Source of the DNA: Piscicola geometra
Lineage: Eukaryota > Annelida > Clitellata > Hirudinida > Piscicolidae
Assembly (NCBI GenBank): GCA_943735955.1
Contig: CALSEQ010000033.1
Span: forward strand, 837,001-901,000
DNA length: 64,000 nt
Direction: 5' to 3'
In this document: piece by piece, positions 1 through 16,400 of the stretch
How the letters are laid out: each line of letters opens with the position of its first letter
Position numbering within the stretch: the first letter of the stretch is position 1
The notes under the pieces: model-generated
Told to the model about the DNA's origin: nothing
The model's database searches: none
The model's input: the letters and a program-made list of their open reading frames with translations, nothing else
Translations under genes and position numbers: made by a program

Positions 1-2765
1 TATGCAATATATGTAAATATGCAATATATGTGAATATGCAATATATGTAAATATGCAATATATGTAAATATGCAATATATGTAATTATGCAATATATGTA
101 AATATGCAATATATGTAAATATGCAATATATGTAAATATGCAATATATGTAAATATGCAATTTTCGTAAATATGCAATATATGTGAATATTCAATATATG
201 TAAATATGAAATATATGTAAATATGCAATATATGTAAATATGCAATATATGTAAATATGCAATATATGTTAATATGCAATATATGTAAATATGCAATATA
301 TGTAAATATGCAATATATGTAAACATGCAATATATGTAAATATGCAATATATGTAAATATACAATATATGTAAATATGCAATATATGTAAATATGCAAAA
401 ATGCAATATATGCAAAAATGCAATATATGCAAATATGCAAAATATGCAAATATGCAATATATGTAAATATGCAATATATGTAAATATGCAATATATGTAA
501 ATATGCAATATATGTAAATATGCAAATATGCAATATATGCAAATATGCAATATATGCAAATATGCAATATATGCAAATATGCAATATATGTAAATATGCA
601 ATATATGTAAATGTGCAATATATGTAAATATGCAATATATGTAAATATGCATTATATGTAAATATGCAATATATGTAAATATGCAATATATGTAAATATG
701 CAATATATGTAAATATGCAATATATGCAAATATGCAATATATGTAAATATGCAATATATGTGAATATGCAATATATGTAAATATGCAATATATGTAAATA
801 TGCAATATATGTAATTATGCAATGTATGTAAATATGCAATATATGTAAATATGCAATATATGTAAATATGCAATATATGTAAATATGCAATATATGTAAA
901 TATGCAATATATGTTAATATGCAATATATGTAAATATGCAATATATGTAAATATGCAATATATGTAAACATGCAATATATGTAAATATGCAATATATGTA
1001 AATATACAATATATGTAAATATGCAATATATGTAAATATGCAAAAATGCAATATATGCAAAAATGCAATATATGCAAATATGCAAAATATGCAAATATGC
1101 AATATATGTAAATATGCAATATATGTAAATATGCAATATATGTAAATATGCAATATATGTAAATATGCAAATATGCAATATATGCAAATATGCAATATAT
1201 GCAAATATGCAATATATGCAAATATGCAATATATGTAAATATGCAATATATGTAAATATGCAATATATGTAAATATGCAATATATGTAAATATGCATTAT
1301 ATGTAAATATGCAATATATGTAAATATGCAATATATGTAAATATGCAATATATGTAAATATGCAATGTATGTAAATATGCAATATATGTAAATATGCAAT
1401 ATATGTAAATATGCAATATATGTAAATATGCAATATATGTAAATATGCAAATATGAAATATATGCAAAGATGCAATATATGCAAATATGCAATATATGCA
1501 AATATGCAATATATGTAAATATGCAATATATGTAAATATGCAATATATGAAAATATGCAATATATGTAAATATGCAATATATGTAAATATGCAATATATG
1601 TGAGTATGCAATATATGTAAATATGCAAATATGCAATATATGCAAGTATGCAATATATGCAAATATGCAATATATGTAAACATGCAATTTATGTAAATAT
1701 CCAATATATGTAAATATGCAATATATGTAAATATGCAATATATGTAAATATGCAATATATGTAAATATGCAATATATGTAAATATGCAATATATGCAAAT
1801 ATGCAATATATGTAAATATGCAATATATGTGAATATGCAATATATGTAAATATGCAATATATGTAAATATGCAATATATGTAATTATGCAATATATGTAA
1901 ATATGCAATATATGTAAATATGCAATATATGTAAATATGCAATATATGTAAGTATGCAATATATGTAAATATGCAATATATGTAAATATGCAAATATGCA
2001 AAATATGAAAATATTCAAGATATGTAAATATGCAATATATGTAAATATGCAATATATGTAAATATGCAATATATGTGAATATGCAATATATGTAAATATG
2101 CAATATATGTAAATATGCAATATATGTAATTATGCAATGTATGTAAATATGCAATATATGTAAATATGCAATATATGTAAATATGCAATATATGTAAATA
2201 TGCAATTTTCGTAAATATGCAATATATGTGAATATTCAATATATGTAAATATGAAATATATGTAAATATGCAATATATGTAAATATGCAATATATGTAAA
2301 TATGCAATATATGTTAATATGCAATATATGTAAATATGCAATATATGTAAATATGCAATATATGTAAACATGCAATATATGTAAATATGCAATATATGTA
2401 AATATACAATATATGTAAATATGCAATATATGTAAATATGCAAAAATGCAATATATGCAAAAATGCAATATATGCAAATATGCAAAATATGCAAATATGC
2501 AATATATGTAAATATGCAATATATGTAAATATGCAATATATGTAAATATGCAATATATGTAAATATGCAAATATGCAATATATGCAAATATGCAATATAT
2601 GCAAATATGCAATATATGCAAATATGCAATATATGTAAATATGCAATATATGTAAATATGCAATATATGTAAATATGCAATATATGTAAATATGCATTAT
2701 ATGTAAATATGCAATATATGTAAATATGCAATATATGTAAATATGCAATATATGTAAATATGCAA
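1..2765. repeat. 2045-bp-offset duplication (1-720 and 2046-2765)
   Basis: Bases 1-720 match 2046-2765 at offset 2045. I saw only two differences: near 95/2140 (caatata versus caatgta) and near 613/2658 (atgtgcaat versus atatgcaat). The match fails after about 720, where gcaaatatg replaces a canonical stretch. Part of the same block (ttttcg through the doubled caaaaatgc) recurs again around 7813-8346. Within it, the stretch from 269 onward also resembles 914 onward at offset 645. The 645, 1400 and 2045 relationships overlap additively (645 + 1400 = 2045). Confidence 0.8.
519..580. repeat. Example of the lone TATGCAAA half-unit cassette
   Basis: A single 8-bp half-unit TATGCAAA is followed by two or three 17-mers in which tgtaaa has become tgcaaa, and then the array returns to the canonical unit. 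The same layout recurs every few hundred bases across the window, for example near 1165, 1625, 3590, 9530, 19700, 28510 and 45185. Each copy shifts the array by 8 bp, and each TATGCAAAT contains ATGCAAAT. I list one representative rather than every copy. Confidence 0.85.
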
Positions 2766-3482
2766 TGTATGTAAATATGCAATATATGTAAATATGCAAT
2801 ATATGTAAATATGCAATATATGTAAATATGCAATATATGTAAATATGCAAATATGAAATATATGCAAAGATGCAATATATGCAAATATGCAATATATGCA
2901 AATATGCAATATATGTAAATATGCAATATATGTAAATATGCAATATATGAAAATATGCAATATATGTAAATATGCAATATATGTAAATATGCAATATATG
3001 TGAGTATGCAATATATGTAAATATGCAAATATGCAATATATGCAAGTATGCAATATATGCAAATATGCAATATATGTAAACATGCAATTTATGTAAATAT
3101 CCAATATATGTAAATATGCAATATATGTAAATATGCAATATATGTAAATATGCAATATATGTAAATATGCAATATATGTAAATATGCAATATATGCAAAT
3201 ATGCAATATATGTAAATATGCAATATATGTGAATATGCAATATATGTAAATATGCAATATATGTAAATATGCAATATATGTAATTATGCAATATATGTAA
3301 ATATGCAATATATGTAAATATGCAATATATGTAAATATGCAATATATGTAAGTATGCAATATATGTAAATATGCAATATATGTAAATATGCAAATATGCA
3401 AAATATGAAAATATTCAAGATATGTAAATATGCAATATATGTAAATATGCAATATATGTAAATATGCAATATATGTGAATAT
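855..3482. repeat. 1400-bp-offset duplication (855-2082 and 2255-3482)
   Basis: Bases 855-2082 recur at 2255-3482 with an offset of exactly 1400. The rare variants checked along the block agree, including tgttaat, aaacatg, the doubled caaaaatgc, tgaaatatatgcaaag, tgagtatg and atattcaagatatg. The match breaks on the left at 854/2254 (tgcaat versus tgaaat) and on the right at 2083/3483 (atgcaat versus attcaat). The two copies appear identical over about 1.2 kb, which suggests recent duplication or conversion. Confidence 0.85.
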
Positions 3483-6400
3483 TCAATATATGTAAATATG
3501 AAATATATGTAAATATGCAATATATGTAAATATGCAATATATGTAAATATGCAATATATGTAAATATGCAATATATGTAAATATGCAAATATGCAATATA
3601 TGCAAATATGCAATATATGCAAATATGCAATATATGCAAATATGCAATATATGTAAATATGCAATATATGTAAATATGCAATATATGTAAATATGCAATA
3701 TATGCAAATATGCAATATATGTAAATATGCAATATATGTAAATATGCAATATATGTAAATATGCAATATATGTAAATATGCAATATATGTAAATATGCAA
3801 AATATGTAAATATGCAATATATGTAAATATGCAATATATGTAAATATGCAATATATATAAATATGCAAGTATGCAAATATGCAATATATGTAAATATGCA
3901 ATATATGTAAATATGCAATATATGTAATTATGCAATATATGTAAATATGCAATATATGTAAATATGCAATATATGTAAATATGCAATATATGTAAATATG
4001 CAATATATGCAAATATGCAATATATGTAAATATGCAATATATGTGAATATGCAATATATGTAAATATGCAATATATGTAAATATGCAATATATGTAATTA
4101 TGCAATATATGTAAATATGCAATATATGTAAATATGCAATATATGTAAATATGCAATATATGTAAATATGCAATTTTCGTAAATATGCAATATATGTGAA
4201 TATTCAATATATGTAAATATGCAATATATGTAAATATGCAATATATGTAAATATGCAAATATGCAATATATGCAAATATGCAATATATGCAAATATGCAA
4301 TATATGCAAATATGCAATATATGTAAATATGCAATATATGTAAATATGCAATATATGTAAATATGCAATATATGCAAATATGCAATATATGTAAATATGC
4401 AATATATGTAAATATGCAATATATGTAAATATGCAATATATGTAAATATGCAATATATGTAAATATGCAAAATATGTAAATATGCAATATATGTAAATAT
4501 GCAATATATGTAAATATGCAATATATATAAATATGCAAGTATGCAAATATGCAATATATGCAAGTATGCAATATATGCAAATATGCAATATATGTAAACA
4601 TGCAATTTATGTAAATATCCAATATATGTAAATATGCAATATATGTAAATATGCAATATATGTAAATATGCAATATATGTAAATATGCAATATATGTAAA
4701 TATGCAATATATGCAAATATGCAATATATGTAAATATGCAATATATGTGAATATGCAATATATGTAAATATGCAATATATGTAAATATGCAATATATGTA
4801 ATTATGCAATATATGTAAATATGCAATATATGTAAATATGCAATATATGTAAATATGCAATATATGTAAATATGCAATTTTCGTAAATATGCAATATATG
4901 TGAATATTCAATATATGTAAATATGAAATATATGTAAATATGCAATATATGTAAATATGCAATATATGTAAATATGCAATATATGTTAATATGCAATATA
5001 TGTAAATATGCAATATATGTAAATATGCAATATATGTAAACATGCAATATATGTAAATATGCAATATATGTAAATATACAATATATGTAAATATGCAATA
5101 TATGTAAATATGCAAAAATGCAATATATGCAAAAATGCAATATATGCAAATATGCAAAATATGCAAATATGCAATATATGTAAATATGCAATATATGTAA
5201 ATATGCAATATATGTAAACATGCAATATATGTAAATATGCAATATATGTAAATATACAATATATGTAAATATGCAATATATGTAAATATGCAAAAATGCA
5301 ATATATGCAAAAATGCAATATATGCAAATATGCAAAATATGCAAATATGCAATATATGTAAATATGCAATATATGTAAATATGCAATATATGCAAATATG
5401 CAATATATGTAAATATGCAATATATGTGAATATGCAATATATGTAAATATGCAATATATGTAAATATGCAATATATGTAATTATGCAATATATGTAAATA
5501 TGCAATATATGTAAATATGCAATATATGTAAATATGCAATATATGTAAGTATGCAATATATGTAAATATGCAATATATGTAAATATGCAAATATGCAAAA
5601 TATGAAAATATTCAAGATATGTAAATATGCAATATATGTAAATATGCAATATATGTAAATATGCAATATATGTGAATATTCAATATATGTAAATATGAAA
5701 TATATGTAAATATGCAATATATGTATATATGCAATATATGTAAATATGCAATATATGTAAATATGCAATATATGTAAATATGCAAATATGCAATATATGC
5801 AAATATGCAATATATGCAAATATGCAATATATGCAAATATGCAATATATGTAAATATGCAATATATGTAAATATGCAATATATGTAAATATGCAATATAT
5901 GCAAATATGCAATATATGTAAATATGCAATATATGTAAATATGCAATATATGTAAATATGCAATATATGTAAATATGCAATATATGTAAATATGCAAAAT
6001 ATGTAAATATGCAATATATGTAAATATGCAATATATGTAAATATGCAATATATATAAATATGCAAGTATGCAAATATGCAAGTATGCAAATATGCAATAT
6101 ATGTAAATATGCAATATATGTAAATATGCAATATATGTACTTATGCAATATATGTAAATATGCAATATATGTAAATATGCAATATATGTAAATATGCAAT
6201 ATATGTAAATATGCAATATATGCAAATATGCAATATATGTAAATATGCAATATATGTGAATATGCAATATATGTAAATATGCAATATATGTAAATATGCA
6301 ATATATGTAATTATGCAATATATGTAAATATGCAATATATGTAAATATGCAATATATGTAAACATGCAATTTATGTAAATATCCAATATATGTAAATATG

Positions 6401-7812
6401 CAATATATGTAAATATGCAATATATGTAAATATGCAATATATGTAAATATGCAATATATGTAAATATGCAATATATGCAAATATGCAATATATGTAAATA
6501 TGCAATATATGTGAATATGCAATATATGTAAATATGCAATATATGTAAATATGCAATATATGTAATTATGCAATATATGTAAATATGCAATATATGTAAA
6601 TATGCAATATATGTAAATATGCAATATATGTAAGTATGCAATATATGTAAATATGCAATATATGTAAATATGCAAATATGCAAAATATGTAAATATTCAA
6701 GATATGTAAATATGCAATATATGTAAATATGCAATATATGTAAATATGCAATATATGTGAATATTCAATATATGTAAATATGAAATATATGTAAATATGC
6801 AATATATGTAAATATGCAATATATGTAAATATGCAATATATGTAAATATGCAATATATGTAAATATGCAAATATGCAATATATGCAAATATGCAATATAT
6901 GCAAATATGCAATATATGCAAATATGCAATATATGTAAATATGCAATATATGTAAATATGCAATATATGTAACTATGCAATATATGCAAATATGCAATAT
7001 ATGTAAATATGCAATATATGTAAATATGCAATATATGTAAATATGCAATATATGTAAATATGCAATATATGTAAATATGCAAAATATGTAAATATGCAAT
7101 ATATGTAAATATGCAATATATGTAAATATGCAATATATATAAATATGCAAGTATGCAAATATGCAATATATGTAAATATGCAATATATGTAAATATGCAA
7201 TATATGTAATTATGCAATATATGTAAATATGCAATATATGTAAATATGCAATATATGTAAATATGCAATATATGTAAATATGCAATATATGCAAATATGC
7301 AATATATGTAAATATGCAATATATGTGAATATGCAATATATGTAAATATGCAATATATGTAAATATGGAATATATGTAATTATGCAATATATGTAAATAT
7401 GCAATATATGTAAATATGCAATATATGTAAATATGCAATATATGTAAATATGCAATTTTCGTAAATATGCAATATATGTGAATATTCAATATATGTAAAT
7501 ATGCAATATATGTAAATATGCGATATATGTGAGTATGCAATATATGTAAATATGCAAATATGCAATATATGCAAGTATGCAATATATGCAAATATGCAAT
7601 ATATGTAAACATGCAATTTATGTAAATATCCAATATATGTAAATATGCAATATATGTAAATATGCAATATATGTAAATATGCAATATATGTAAATATGCA
7701 ATATATGTAAATATGCAATATATGCAAATATGCAATATATGTAAATATGCAATATATGTGAATATGCAATATATGTAAATATGCAATATATGTAAATATG
7801 CAATATATGTAA

Positions 7813-8346
7813 TTATGCAATATATGTAAATATGCAATATATGTAAATATGCAATATATGTAAATATGCAATATATGTAAATATGCAATTTTCGTAAATA
7901 TGCAATATATGTGAATATTCAATATATGTAAATATGAAATATATGTAAATATGCAATATATGTAAATATGCAATATATGTAAATATGCAATATATGTTAA
8001 TATGCAATATATGTAAATATGCAATATATGTAAATATGCAATATATGTAAACATGCAATATATGTAAATATGCAATATATGTAAATATACAATATATGTA
8101 AATATGCAATATATGTAAATATGCAAAAATGCAATATATGCAAAAATGCAATATATGCAAATATGCAAAATATGCAAATATGCAATATATGTAAATATGC
8201 AATATATGTAAATATGCAATATATGTAAATATGCAATATATGTAAATATGCAAATATGCAATATATGCAAATATGCAATATATGCAAATATGCAATATAT
8301 GCAAATATGCAATATATGTAAATATGCAATATATGTAAATATGCAA
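7813..8346. repeat. Third copy of the ttttcg/caaaaatgc block
   Basis: This stretch carries the same ordered set of variants as 2130-2663 (offset 5683) and, with two differences, 85-618. The set is ttttcg, tgtgaatattcaat, tgaaat, tgttaat, aaacatg, atacaat, then the doubled caaaaatgc and the gcaaatatgcaatatatgc group. The order is conserved although more than 5 kb of related array lies between the copies. Confidence 0.75.
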
Positions 8347-11300
8347 TATATGTAAATATGCAATATATGTAAATATGCATTATATGTAAATATGCAATAT
8401 ATGTAAATATACAATATATGTAAATATGCAATATATGTAAATATGCAATATATGTAAATATGCAATATATGTAAATATGCAATATATGCAAATATGCAAT
8501 ATATGTAAATATGCAATATATGTGAATATGCAATATATGTAAATATGCAATATATGTAAATATGCAATATATGTAATTATGCAATATATGTAAATATGCA
8601 ATATATGTAAATATGCAATATATGTAAATATGCAATATATGTAAGTATGCAATATATGTAAATATGCAATATATGTAAATATGCAAATATGCAAAATATG
8701 AAAATATTCAAGATATGTAAATATGCAATATATGTAAATATGCAATATATGTAAATATGCAATATATGTGAATATTCAATATATGTAAATATGAAATATA
8801 TGTAAATATGCAATATATGTAAATATGCAATATATGTAAATATGCAATATATGTAAATATGCAATATATGTAAATATGCAAATATGCAATATATGCAAAT
8901 ATGCAATATATGCAAATATGCAATATATGCAAATATGCAATATATGTAAATATGCAATATATGTAAATATGCAATATATGTAAATATGCAATATATGCAA
9001 ATATGCAATATATGTAAATATGCAATATATGTAAATATGCAATATATGTAAATATGCAATATATGTAAACATGCAATATATGTAAATATGCAATATATGT
9101 AAATATACAATATATGTAAATATGCAATATATGTAAATATGCAAAAATGCAATATATGCAAAAATGCAATATATGCAAATATGCAAAATATGCAAATATG
9201 CAATATATGTAAATATGCAATAAATGTAAATATGCAAATATGCAATTTATGCAAATATGCAATATATGCAAATATGCAATATATGCAAATATGCAATATA
9301 TGTAAATATGCAATATATGTAAATATGCAATATATGTAAATATGCAATATATGCAAATATGCAATATATGTAAATATGCAATATATGTAAATATGCAATA
9401 TATGTAAATATGCAATATATGTAAACATGCAATATATGTAAATATGAAATATATGTAAATATGCAATATATGTAAATATGCAATATATGTAAATATGCAA
9501 TATATGTAAATATGCAATATATGTAAATATGCAAATATGCAATATATGCAAATATGCAATATATGCAAATATGCAATATATGCAAATATGCAATATATGT
9601 AAATATGCAATATATGTAAATATGCAATATATGTAAATATGCAATATATGCAAATATGCAATATATGTAAATATGCAATATATGTAAATATGCAATATAT
9701 GTAAATATGCAATATATGTAAACATGCAATATATGTAAATATGCAATATATGTAAATATACAATATATGTAAATATGCAATATATGTAAATATGCAAAAA
9801 TGCAATATATGCAAAAATGCAATATATGCAAATATGCAAAATATGCAAATATGCAATATATGTAAATATGCAATATATGTAAATATGCAATATATGTAAA
9901 TATGCAATATACGTAAATATGCAATATATGTAAATATGCAAATATGCAATATATGCAAATATGCAATATATGCAAATAAGCAATATATGTAAATATGCAA
10001 TATATGTAAATATGCAATATATGTAAATATGCAATATATGTAAATATGCATTATATGTAAATATGCAATATATGTAAATATGCAATATATGTAAATATGC
10101 AATATATGTAAATATGCAATATATGTAAATATGCAATATATGTAAACATGCAATATATGTAAATATGCAATATATGTAAATATACAATATATGTAAATAT
10201 GCAATATATGTAAATATGCAATATATGTAAATATGCAATATATGTAAACATGCAATATATGTAAATATGCAATATATGTAAATATACAATATATGTAAAT
10301 ATGCAATATATGTAAATATGCAAAAATGCAATATATGCAAAAATGCAATATATGCAAATATGCAAAATATGCAAATATGCAATATATGTAAATATGCAAT
10401 ATATGTAAATATGCAATATATGTAAATATGCAATATATGTAAATATGCAAATATGCAATATATGCAAATATGCAATATATGCAAATATGCAATATATGCA
10501 AATATGCAATATATGTAAATATGCAATATATGTAAATATGCAATATATGTAAATATGCAATATATGTAAATATGCATTATATGTAAATATGCAATATATG
10601 TAAATATGCAATATATGTAAATATGCAATATATGTAAATATGCAATATATGTAAATATGCAATATATGTAAATATGCAATATATGCAAATATGCAATATA
10701 TGTAAATATGCAATATATGTGAATATGCAATATATGTAAATATGCAATATATGTAAATATGCAATATATGTAATTATGCAATATATGTAAATATGCAATA
10801 TATGTAAATATGCAATATATGTAAATATGCAATATATGTAAGTATGCAATATATGTAAATATGCAATATATGTAAATATGCAAATATGCAAAATATGAAA
10901 ATATTCAAGATATGTAAATATGCAATATATGTAAATATGCAATATATGTAAATATGCAATATATGTGAATATTCAATATATGTAAATATGAAATATATGT
11001 AAATATGCAATATATGTAAATATGCAATATATGTAAATATGCAATATATGTAAATATGCAATATATGTAAATATGCAAATATGCAATATATGCAAATATG
11101 CAATGTATGCAAATATGCAATATATGCAAATATGCAATATATGTAAATATGCAATATATGTAAATATGCAATATATGTAAATATGCAATATATGCAAATA
11201 TGCAATATATGTAAATATGCAATATATGTAAATATGCAATATATGTAAATATGCAATATATGTAAATATGCAATATATGTAAATATGCAAAATATGTAAA

Positions 11301-13430
11301 TATGCAATATATGTAAATATGCAATATATGTAAATATGCAAAATATATAAATATGCAAGTATGCAAATATGCAATATATGTAAATATGCAATATATGTAA
11401 TTATGCAATATATGTAATTATGCAATATATGTAAATATGCAATATATGTAAATATGCAATATATGTAAATATGCAATATATGTAAATATGCAATATATGC
11501 AAATATGCAATATATGTAAATATGCAATATATGTGAATATGCAATATATGTAAATATGCAATATATGTAAATATGCAATATATGTAATTATGCAATATAT
11601 GTAAATATGCAATATATGTAAATATGCAATATATGTAAATATGCAATATATGTAAATATGCAATATATGTAAATATGCAATATATGCAAATATGCAATAT
11701 ATGTAAATATGCAATATATGTGAATATGCAATATATGTAAATATGCAATATATGTAAATATGCAATATATGTAATTATGCAATATATGTAAATATGCAAT
11801 ATATGTAAATATGCAATATATGTAAATATGCAATATATGTAAATATGTAATTTTCGTAAATATGCAATATATGTGAATATTCAATATATGTAAATATGAA
11901 ATATATGTAAATATGCAATATATGTAAATATGCAATATATGTAAATATGCAATATATGTTAATATGCAATATATGTAAATATGCAATATATGTAAATATG
12001 CAATATATGTAAACATGCAATATATGTAAATATGCAATATATGTAAATATACAATATATGTAAATATGCAATATATGTAAATATGCAAAAATGCAATATA
12101 TGCAAAAATGCAATATATGCAAATATGCAAAATATGCAAATATGCAATATATGTAAATATGCAATATATGTAAATATGCAATATATGCAAATATGCAATA
12201 TATGCAAATATGCAATATATGTAAATATGCAATATATGTAAATATGCAATATATGTAAATATGCAATATATGTAAATATGCATTATATGTAAATATGCAA
12301 TATATGTAAATATGCAATATATGTAAATATGCAATATATGTAAATATGCAATATATGTAAATATGCAATATATGTAAATATGCAATATATGTAAATATGC
12401 AATATATGTAAATATGCAAATATGAAATATATGCAAAGATGCAATATATGCAAATATGCAATATATGCAAATATGCAATATATGTAAATATGCAATATAT
12501 GTAAATATGCAATATATGAAAATATGCAATATATGTAAATATGCAATATATGTAAATATGCAATATATGTGAGTATGCAATATATGTAAATATGCAAATA
12601 TGCAATATATGCAAGTATGCAATATATGCAAATATGCAATATATGTAAACATGCAATTTATGTAAATATCCAATATATGTAAATATGCAATATATGTAAA
12701 TATGCAATATATGTAAATATGCAATATATGTAAATATGCAATATATGTAAATATGCAATATATGCAAATATGCAATATATGTAAATATGCAATATATGTG
12801 AATATGCAATATATGTAAATATGCAATATATGTAAATATGCAATATATGTAATTATGCAATATATGTAAATATGCAATATATGTAAATATGCAATATATG
12901 TAAATATGCAATATATGTAAGTATGCAATATATGTAAATATGCAATATATGTAAATATGCAAATATGCAAAATATGAAAATATTCAAGATATGTAAATAT
13001 GCAATATATGTAAATATGCAATATATGTAAATATGCAATATATGTGAATATTCAATATATGTAAATATGAAATATATGTAAATATGCAATATATGTAAAT
13101 ATGCAATATATGTAAATATGCAATATATGTAAATATGCAATATATGTAAATATGCAAATATGCAATATATGCAAATATGCAATATATGCAAATATGCAAT
13201 ATATGCAAATATGCAATATATGTAAATATGCAATATATGTAAATATGCAATATATGTAAATATGCAATATATGCAAATATGCAATATATGTAAATATGCA
13301 ATATATGTAAATATGCAATATATGTAAATATGCAATATATGTAAATATGCAATATATGTAAATATGCAAAATATGTAAATATGCAATATATGTAAATATG
13401 CAATATATGTAAATATGCAATATATATAAA

Positions 13431-16400
13431 TATGCAAGTATGCAAATATGCAATATATGCAAATATGCAATATATGTAAATATGCAATATATTTAAATAT
13501 GCAATATATGTAAATATGCAATATATGTAAATATGCAATATATGTAAATAAGCAATATATGTAAATATGCTATATATGTAAATATGCAATATATGTAAAT
13601 ATGCAATGTATGTAAATATGCAATATATGTAAATATGCAATTTATGTAAATATGCAATATATGTGAATATGCAATATATGTAAATATGCAATATATGTAA
13701 ATATGCAATATATGTAAATATGCAATATATGTAAATATGCAATATATGTAAATATGCAATATATGTAAATATGCAAATATGCAATAAATGCAAATATGCA
13801 ATATATGCAAATATGCAATATATGTAAATATGCAATATATGTAAATATGCAATATATGTAAATATGCAATATATGTAAATATGCAATATATGTAAATATG
13901 CAATATATGTAAGTATGCAATATATGTAAATATGCAATCTATGTAAATATGCAAATATGAAATATATGCAAATATGCAATATATGCAAATATGCAATATA
14001 TGTAAATATGCAATATATGTAAATATGCAATATATGTAAATATGCAATATATGTAAATATGCAATATATGTGAATATGCAATATATGTAAATATGCAATA
14101 TATGTAAATATGCAATATATGTAAATAGGCAATATATGTAAATATGCAATATATGTAAATATGCAATATATGTAAATATGCAATATATGTAAATATGCAA
14201 ATATGCAATATATGCAAATATGCAATATATGCAAATATGCAATATATGTAAATATGCAATATATGTAAATATGCAATATATGTAAATATGCAATATATGT
14301 AAATATGCAATATATGTAAATATGCAATATATGTAAATATGCAAAACATGTAAATATGCAATATATGTTAATATGCAATATATGTAAATATGCAATATAT
14401 GTAAATATGCAATATATGTAAATATGCAATATATGTAAATATGCAAATATGAAATATATGCAAATATGCAATATATGCAAATATGCAATATATGTAAATA
14501 TGCATTATATGTAAATATGCAATATATGTAAATATGCAATATATATAAATATGCAAGTATGCAAATATGCAATATATGCAAATATGCAATATATGTAAAT
14601 ATGCAATATATTTAAATATGCAATATATGTAAATATGCAATATATGTAAATATGCAATATATGTAAATAAGCAATATATGTAAATATGCTATATATGTAA
14701 ATATGCAATATATGTAAATATGCAATGTATGTAAATATGCAATATATGTAAATATGCAATTTATGTAAATATGCAATATATGTGAATATGCAATATATGT
14801 AAATATGCAATATATGTAAATATGCAATATATGTAAATATGCAATATATGTAAATATGCAATATATGTAAATATGCAATATATGTAAATATGCAAATATG
14901 CAATAAATGCAAATATGCAATATATGCAAATATGCAATATATGTAAATATGCAATATATGTAAATATGCAATATATGTAAATATGCAATATATGTAAATA
15001 TGCAATATATGTAAATATGCAATATATGCAATAAATGCAAATATGCAATATATGCAAATATGCAATATATGTAAATATGCAATATATGTAAATATGCAAT
15101 ATATGTAAATATGCAATATATGTAAATATGCAATATATGTAAATATGCAATATATGTAAGTATGCAATATATGTAAATATGCAATCTATGTAAATATGCA
15201 AATATGAAATATATGCAAATATGCAATATATGCAAATATGCAATATATGTAAATATGCAATATATGTAAATATGCAATATATGTAAATATGCAATATATG
15301 TAAATATGCAATATATGTGAATATGCAATATATGTAAATATGCAATATATGTAAATATGCAATATATGTAAATAGGCAATATATGTAAATATGCAATATA
15401 TGTAAATATGCAATATATGTAAATATGCAATATATGTAAATACGCAAATATGCAATATATGCAAATATGCAATATATGCAAATATGCAATATATGTAAAT
15501 ATGCAATTTATGTAAATATGCAATATATGTAAATATGCAATATATGTAAATATGCAATATATGTAAATATGCAATATATGTAAATATGCAAAACATGTAA
15601 ATATGCAATATATGTTAATATGCAATATATGTAAATATGCAATATATGTAAATATGCAATATATGTAAATATGCAATATATGTAAATATGCAAATATGAA
15701 ATATATGCAAATATGCAATATATGCAAATATGCAATATATGTAAATATGCAATATATGTAAATATGCAATATATGTAAATATGCAATATATATAAATATG
15801 CAAGTATGCAAATATGCAATATATGCAAATATGCAATATATGTAAATATGCAATATATTTAAATATGCAATATATGTAAATATGCAATATATGTAAATAT
15901 GCAATATATGTAAATAAGCAATATATGTAAATATGCTATATATGTAAATATGCAATATATGTAAATATGCAATGTATGTAAATATGCAATATATGTAAAT
16001 ATGCAATTTATGTAAATATGCAATATATGTGAATATGCAATATATGTAAATATGCAATATATGTAAATATGCAATATATGTAAATATGCAATATATGTAA
16101 ATATGCAATATATGTAAATATGCAATATATGTCAATATGCAAATATGCAATAAATGCAAATATGCAATATATGCAAATATGCAATATATGTAAATATGCA
16201 ATATATGTAAATATGCAATATATGTAAATATGCAATATATGTAAATATGCAATATATGTAAATATGCAATATATGTAAATATGCAATATATGTAAGTATG
16301 CAATATATTTAAATATGCAATATATGTAAATATGCAAATATGAAATATATGCAAATATGCAATATATGCAAATATGCAATATATGTAAATATGCAATATA

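Larger units (their letters stand above)
1..13430. repeat. Satellite zone A (ttttcg / double caaaaatgc subfamily)
   Basis: This zone is defined by rare variants shared between blocks. The ttttcg variant of a unit starts at 161, 2206, 4174, 4878, 7456, 7889 and 11851. The doubled caaaaatgc block starts at 396, 1041, 2441, 5113, 5291, 8124, 9142, 9795, 10321 and 12086. A catgcaatttatg plus atccaat pair recurs near 1681, 3081, 4599, 6361, 7609 and 12649. Neither of the first two markers was seen after about 12.1 kb. The blocks are reshuffled rather than strictly periodic, so the zone is a mosaic of higher-order repeats. The right border is approximate and was placed where the 1119-bp blocks of the next zone begin. 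Confidence 0.8.

Noticed and set aside
9139..9339. Plus-strand frame of 66 codons
   Set aside because: The plus consensus carries TAA stops. This frame is open only because neighbouring units have tgcaaa or gcaaaa in place of tgtaaa. The peptide is repeat-derived (MQ-ICN-CKYA-type repeats).
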